Shown in pieces: positions 60,906 through 64,000 of a stretch of DNA of 64,000 nt (positions within the stretch are counted from its first letter, which is position 1; each line of letters opens with the position of its first letter). The notes below the pieces were generated by a model that was not told where the DNA came from, made no database searches, and was given only the letters and a program-made list of their open reading frames with translations. The stretch comes from Salinimicrobium sediminilitoris (GTDB lineage Bacteria > Bacteroidota > Bacteroidia > Flavobacteriales > Flavobacteriaceae), in the NCBI RefSeq assembly GCF_020866905.1, contig NZ_JAIVCC010000002.1, positions 496,001 to 560,000 on the forward strand, read 5' to 3'. The translations under genes were made by a program, and so were the position numbers.

Positions 60906-61478
60906 ATGTCTACAGCTTATTTTAGGGACGAAGATTTTTCTGCAAAAGATTTTTCTAAAAATCAACTCCCGGAGGGGGAGTACGAAAACTGCAATTTTAA
61001 AACCCTTGACCTCTCCGGATGCAACCTCTCAAAAATGACATTTTCTGAATGTATTTTTGAAGCATGTGATTTAAGCAATTCCAAAATAAAAAACACCTCA
61101 TTTAGAGAAGTCTGCTTTAAAGACTGTAAATTAATGGGGCTGAATATCTATGAATGCGATCCTTTCTTATTGTCATTTTCGTTTGAAAGTTGCCTCCTCA
61201 GCTTTTCTTCCTTTTCCAGACTAAAAATAAAAAATACTTCTTTTAAAGATTGTAAGCTTATACAGGCAGATTTTTCTGAAACCGACCTTACTTCAGCAGA
61301 TTTCACCAACTGCGATCTTAGTGGTGCCATCTTCTACAATACCAGGCTGCAAAAAGCGGATTTCGCCACTTCTCAAAACTTCAGCATTGATCCTGAAATA
61401 AATGATATTAAGGAAGCGAAGTTTTCTTTAGAAAATATTCCTGGACTATTGGAGAAGCATAAAATTAAAATAATATAG
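60906..61478 (+). CDS. Pentapeptide-repeat protein (Qnr/McbG-like)
   Basis: The 190-aa protein is built from A(D/N)LxX-type five-residue repeats with central Phe/Leu: DEDFSAKDFS, CNFKTLDLSGCNLSKM, CIFEACDLSNSKI, CFKDCKLMGLNI, TSFKDCKLIQADFSETDLTSADFTNC and ADFATSQNFS, split by a break near residue 85. The two right-handed beta-helix blocks with a loop match the Qnr/McbG/YjbI type that mimics DNA and protects gyrase. Many Cys replace the usual positions. A gyrase role is only possible; no experiment backs it. It follows the LptA-like gene by six bases. Confidence 0.82.
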   Translation: MSTAYFRDEDFSAKDFSKNQLPEGEYENCNFKTLDLSGCNLSKMTFSECIFEACDLSNSKIKNTSFREVCFKDCKLMGLNIYECDPFLLSFSFESCLLSFSSFSRLKIKNTSFKDCKLIQADFSETDLTSADFTNCDLSGAIFYNTRLQKADFATSQNFSIDPEINDIKEAKFSLENIPGLLEKHKIKII

Positions 61479-61567
61479 TTAGGCGTATGGTGGGTTTCAG
61501 CAATTCTCATATTCCGGTCATTAACGGCGCGGTTGTTGCCTTATGTTATACCGGCAGATAAAAAGCT

Positions 61568-61575
61568 TATCTTTG
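61568..61575 (+). promoter_or_regulatory. -7 element of the RhlE-like helicase gene
   Basis: TATCTTTG (61568-61575) matches TAnnTTTG; the ATG is at 61687, so the mRNA leader would be about 105 bases, which may carry cold or RNA-stability control. No clear -33 TTG at 17-21 bases. Confidence 0.45.
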
Positions 61576-61686
61576 CCATCTTCTTTACGAGATACACGGC
61601 AGGTTGTAAGCCGGTTCAGAATTAAAAATAGCAGCTGTTTCAAGAAAATGCAACGTCTTTTCCAGCATTTCACATAATACACTTTC

Positions 61687-62886
61687 ATGTCTTTTAGAAA
61701 ATTAGAATTAGATGAGGCCTTACTAAAGGCGCTCGACACCCAGGGATATTCATCTCCCACCCCAATACAGAAACAAGCAATACCGGTAGTACTTTCAGGT
61801 AAAGATCTTTTGGGAGTAGCCCAAACCGGAACAGGGAAAACAGCCGCATTTGGCCTGCCGATCCTTCAATTATTAAATGAGAAAAAGTTTTCCAACAAAG
61901 GGATCAAGGCTTTGATCCTTACCCCTACGCGAGAACTGGCCATACAAATAGATGAAAGCCTCGCAGCTTATGGAAAACACACCAGGTTAAGCCATTCGGT
62001 TATTTTTGGTGGTGTCTCCCAGCATACGCAGGTCCAGAAATTGAAACGCGGTGTTGATATACTTGTTGCCACCCCGGGCCGTTTGCTCGACCTGATGAAC
62101 CAGGGTTTTATAAACCTGAAGTCTCTTGAATTCTTTGTCCTGGATGAAGCTGACAGGATGCTGGACATGGGTTTTATACATGATGTAAAAAAGGTGATCA
62201 AAAGCCTTCCTGAAAAAAGGCAGACTCTTTTCTTTTCGGCAACCATGCCCGAAGAAATTCAGAATCTTGCCAAGATGATGCTTAAAAACCCCGTAAAAGT
62301 GGAAGTTACTCCTCCTTCATCTACGGTAGACAAGATCCAGCAACGGGTTTATTTTACAAACAAACCTGACAAACGAAAGCTACTGCTCCACCTTTTGGAA
62401 AGCAACGGTATTGAAAATGCGCTTGTTTTCACCCGCACCAAACACGGGGCCGATAAAGTGGCGAGGTTCCTTGACAAAGCAAAGATAAATTCGGCAGCTA
62501 TTCACGGAAATAAAAGTCAGAATGCCAGGCAGAATGCACTCAAGAACTTCAAAAACGGAAATTTAAGTGTGCTCGTAGCTACTGATATCGCCGCCCGCGG
62601 AATTGATATTGATGAGCTGGGACATGTTTTCAATTTTGATCTACCTAATGTTCCTGAAACTTATGTACACAGAATTGGCCGAACCGGTCGTGCAGGAAAC
62701 GAAGGAATTGCAATTTCATTTTGCGCCGCAGAAGAACGCAAGGAACTTAAGGATATTGAAAAACTGGCTGCAATAAAGATCCCGGTAATCGATGGACATC
62801 CTTACCCTATGGACCTTAATGCAGAACCCGCTTCGGCACCTGCACAAAATCGAAACAAAAATAACAGGCAAAGAAGAAGACGCTAA
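61687..62886 (+). CDS. DEAD-box RNA helicase, RhlE-like
   Basis: The 399-aa protein has all DEAD motifs: Q-motif [14 protein letters not shown] (about 19-32), motif [12 protein letters not shown], Ia PTRELA, Ib [32 protein letters not shown], then the second RecA domain with [24 protein letters not shown] and [13 protein letters not shown]. The C-terminal tail is short, Asn/Arg-rich ([12 protein letters not shown]). RhlE-like helicases remodel rRNA and mRNA. The gene stands alone, with a long leader; an IS element begins 30 bases after its stop. Confidence 0.93.
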   Translation: MSFRKLELDEALLKALDTQGYSSPTPIQKQAIPVVLSGKDLLGVAQTGTGKTAAFGLPILQLLNEKKFSNKGIKALILTPTRELAIQIDESLAAYGKHTRLSHSVIFGGVSQHTQVQKLKRGVDILVATPGRLLDLMNQGFINLKSLEFFVLDEADRMLDMGFIHDVKKVIKSLPEKRQTLFFSATMPEEIQNLAKMMLKNPVKVEVTPPSSTVDKIQQRVYFTNKPDKRKLLLHLLESNGIENALVFTRTKHGADKVARFLDKAKINSAAIHGNKSQNARQNALKNFKNGNLSVLVATDIAARGIDIDELGHVFNFDLPNVPETYVHRIGRTGRAGNEGIAISFCAAEERKELKDIEKLAAIKIPVIDGHPYPMDLNAEPASAPAQNRNKNNRQRRRR

Positions 62887-62956
62887 TTTCGAGTGGTCAG
62901 TGATCAGTGATCGGTTGTACGTCCCTGATATAGGTTGACCACTAAAATCAATTTGT

Positions 62957-63355
62957 ATGAAACCCAATGTACGATTATTGCGAAAATCTCGTCAGTATTC
63001 AGTAGAGTTTAAGAAACAGATTGTTGCTGATTTTGAAAGTGGAGAGTTTAGTATCAATCAACTTTCGAAGCTTCATGGAATAGCTAATCAGGTCATTTAC
63101 CGATGGATTTATAAATTTTCTACCTTTAACGAGAAAGGTTTTAGAGTCGTAGAAATGAAAGACAGTAGCAATAAAAAGATGCAAGAGCTGGAATCCAAGA
63201 ACAAAGAACTGGAGGCAGCTTTAGGACGTAAACAGATACAGCTGGATTATCTTGAAAAGATGATTGAATTGGCTAAGTCAGAGCTCGATATCGACATTAA
63301 AAAAAACTACAGCACCCCACAGTCAACTGGTTCAGGAAAAACAAAGAAAAAGTGA
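62957..63355 (+). CDS. IS3-family transposase OrfA (DNA-binding part)
   Basis: The 132-aa protein has an N-terminal helix-turn-helix (YSVEFKKQIVADFESGEFSI split, INQLSKLHGIANQVIYRWIYKF split, about 13-55) of the Tnp_1/HTH_29 type, then a leucine-zipper-like coiled coil (ELESKNKELEAALGRKQIQLDYLEKMIELAKSEL split, about 78-112) that mediates dimer formation. It ends in a Lys-rich tail. Its TGA overlaps the GTG of orfB by four bases (GTGA), with orfB in the -1 frame. Confidence 0.88.
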   Translation: MKPNVRLLRKSRQYSVEFKKQIVADFESGEFSINQLSKLHGIANQVIYRWIYKFSTFNEKGFRVVEMKDSSNKKMQELESKNKELEAALGRKQIQLDYLEKMIELAKSELDIDIKKNYSTPQSTGSGKTKKK

Positions 63356-64000
63356 GTTATTCCATGAACCAATTCTATGAAGGTATCGGGATCAGTAAAC
63401 AAACTGTACATCAATATGCACGAAGGCAAACTGTATTTGATCATCGCCTGATGCAGTTGATGGAAGAAGCTGATGACCTTCGAGAAGACCATCCTGGTTG
63501 TGGGGTGGAGAAAATGTACTATACTCTAAAGCCTGATTTTATTGGAAGAGATCGCTTTGTTGATACTTTTATGCAACTAGGTTATCGTCTTAAAAGGAAG
63601 AAGAATTACAGCCGCACCACTATTGCGGGTAAGATCTACTATCCAAACAAGATAAAAGGCATAGAGATCAATGCACCTTCGGTGATCTGGCAAAGTGATA
63701 TCACTTATTACCGGGTAGGAGATAAATTTTATTATGCAGTCTTCATTATAGATGTCTACACTAAGAAAATAGTTGGCTATGAAGTCTCTGATCACATGAG
63801 GGGGACAGCAAACCTGAAGGCTTTAAAGATGGCTTTAAAAGACAATAAAGCTCCAAAGATCCATCACTCAGATCGAGGGAGTCAGTACACTTACAAATCC
63901 TATATTGATCTTTTAAAGTCCAATACAACGACGATCAGTATGGCTTTAAGTGCCCAGGATAATGCTTATGCCGAAAGGATCAACAGAACGATTAAAGAGG
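63352..64000 (+). CDS. IS3-family transposase OrfB, DDE catalytic part (3' truncated by window edge)
   Basis: The frame is open to the end of the window (216 residues seen, from GTG 63352; ATG 63364 is an alternative start). It has GCGVEKMYYTLKP (HTH_21-like), then the rve integrase core: WQSDITYY (first Asp), HHSDRGSQYTY (second Asp) and DNAYAERINRTIKE (Glu). No stop, frameshift or missing catalytic residue is seen, so the element may be active. The start overlaps orfA in the -1 frame; a GAAAAAG string precedes the overlap but has only five A and is a poor slippery site, so start-stop coupling is more likely than frameshifting. Confidence 0.85.
   Translation, partial: MSYSMNQFYEGIGISKQTVHQYARRQTVFDHRLMQLMEEADDLREDHPGCGVEKMYYTLKPDFIGRDRFVDTFMQLGYRLKRKKNYSRTTIAGKIYYPNKIKGIEINAPSVIWQSDITYYRVGDKFYYAVFIIDVYTKKIVGYEVSDHMRGTANLKALKMALKDNKAPKIHHSDRGSQYTYKSYIDLLKSNTTTISMALSAQDNAYAERINRTIKE

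Larger units (their letters stand above)
62916..64000 (+). mobile_element. IS3-family insertion sequence, left part (cut by window edge)
   Basis: The left end is taken as TGTACGTCCCTGATATAGG (from 62916), starting with TG as in IS3-family inverted repeats; a TCAGTGATCAGTGA tandem stretch lies just outside. orfA and most of orfB follow. The right inverted repeat and target duplication lie outside the window, so the ends are not proven. Confidence 0.75.

Noticed and set aside
63335-63355. Classical A6G frameshift site between IS3 orfA and orfB
   Set aside because: Only five A precede the G, so both tRNAs could not re-pair well after a -1 slip; the GTGA start-stop overlap is the simpler explanation.

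Overview
The window looks like chromosomal DNA of a marine-type member of the Flavobacteriaceae (Bacteroidota). The evidence is a type IX secretion (T9SS) adhesin module with PorP/SprF and OmpA-like partners, many Bacteroidota-restricted families (DUF3822, DUF2911, PIG-L/ThuA proteins, CHU_C C-terminal domain), weak or absent Shine-Dalgarno sequences, and several promoters of the Bacteroidota TTG-N17..20-TAnnTTTG type. Gene order and protein style resemble Gramella/Salegentibacter/Gillisia relatives; the genus cannot be fixed from the sequence alone.

Layout. 1-4.5 kb: the end of a PIG-L deacetylase, a 35-aa membrane microprotein, a sodium:solute symporter and a Gfo/Idh/MocA oxidoreductase form a catabolic operon that ends in a nested palindrome. 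4.6-7.9 kb (minus): DUF2911 protein, kdsB (LPS Kdo activation) and a RecD-like helicase. 8-10.4 kb (plus): a pilin-like membrane protein, DUF3822, rsmD and a conserved small protein. 10.5-15.7 kb (minus): P-type Ca-type ATPase, universal stress protein and K+/H+ antiporter-like protein. 16.2 kb: RNase P RNA (minus). 16.7-19.2 kb: dnaX and miaE. 19.2-23.3 kb (minus): pdxH, sixA-like phosphatase, ppk1 and ppx, a polyphosphate cluster. 23.9-37.0 kb: a giant SprB-like repeat adhesin (3444 aa, 37 exact-length 77-aa repeats) followed by PorP/SprF and OmpA-like genes. 37.4-40.9 kb (minus): CAP-domain lipoprotein, ribonuclease Z, a small protein, pyrB and pyrR. 41-54.8 kb: mixed housekeeping and membrane genes, including a DAGK-like/DUF389 fusion, a kinase-like membrane-anchored protein, methylglyoxal synthase, S9 peptidase, an AhpD-like protein, an MFS transporter and a GMC oxidoreductase. 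55-58.2 kb: a compact redox/sulfur stress cluster (DUF302, two rhodaneses, a Cys-rich membrane protein, OsmC, SigZ, ArsI/CadI). 58.3-62.9 kb: alpha/beta hydrolase, L,D-transpeptidase, LptA-like protein, pentapeptide-repeat protein and RhlE-like helicase. From 62.9 kb an IS3-family element runs off the right edge.

The most notable signals are: the 8.5-kb repeat array without a single indel and with traces of block exchange; a 10-A run in dnaX placed exactly at the tau/gamma boundary with an immediate -1-frame stop; an 18-bp perfect palindrome sitting in the P3 loop of RNase P RNA; a recurrent palindromic motif CAAAAATGNCATTTTTG found in both coding and intergenic DNA; and the SigZ-linked rhodanese/OsmC cluster. 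All functional calls are from reading the sequence; no database search was run.
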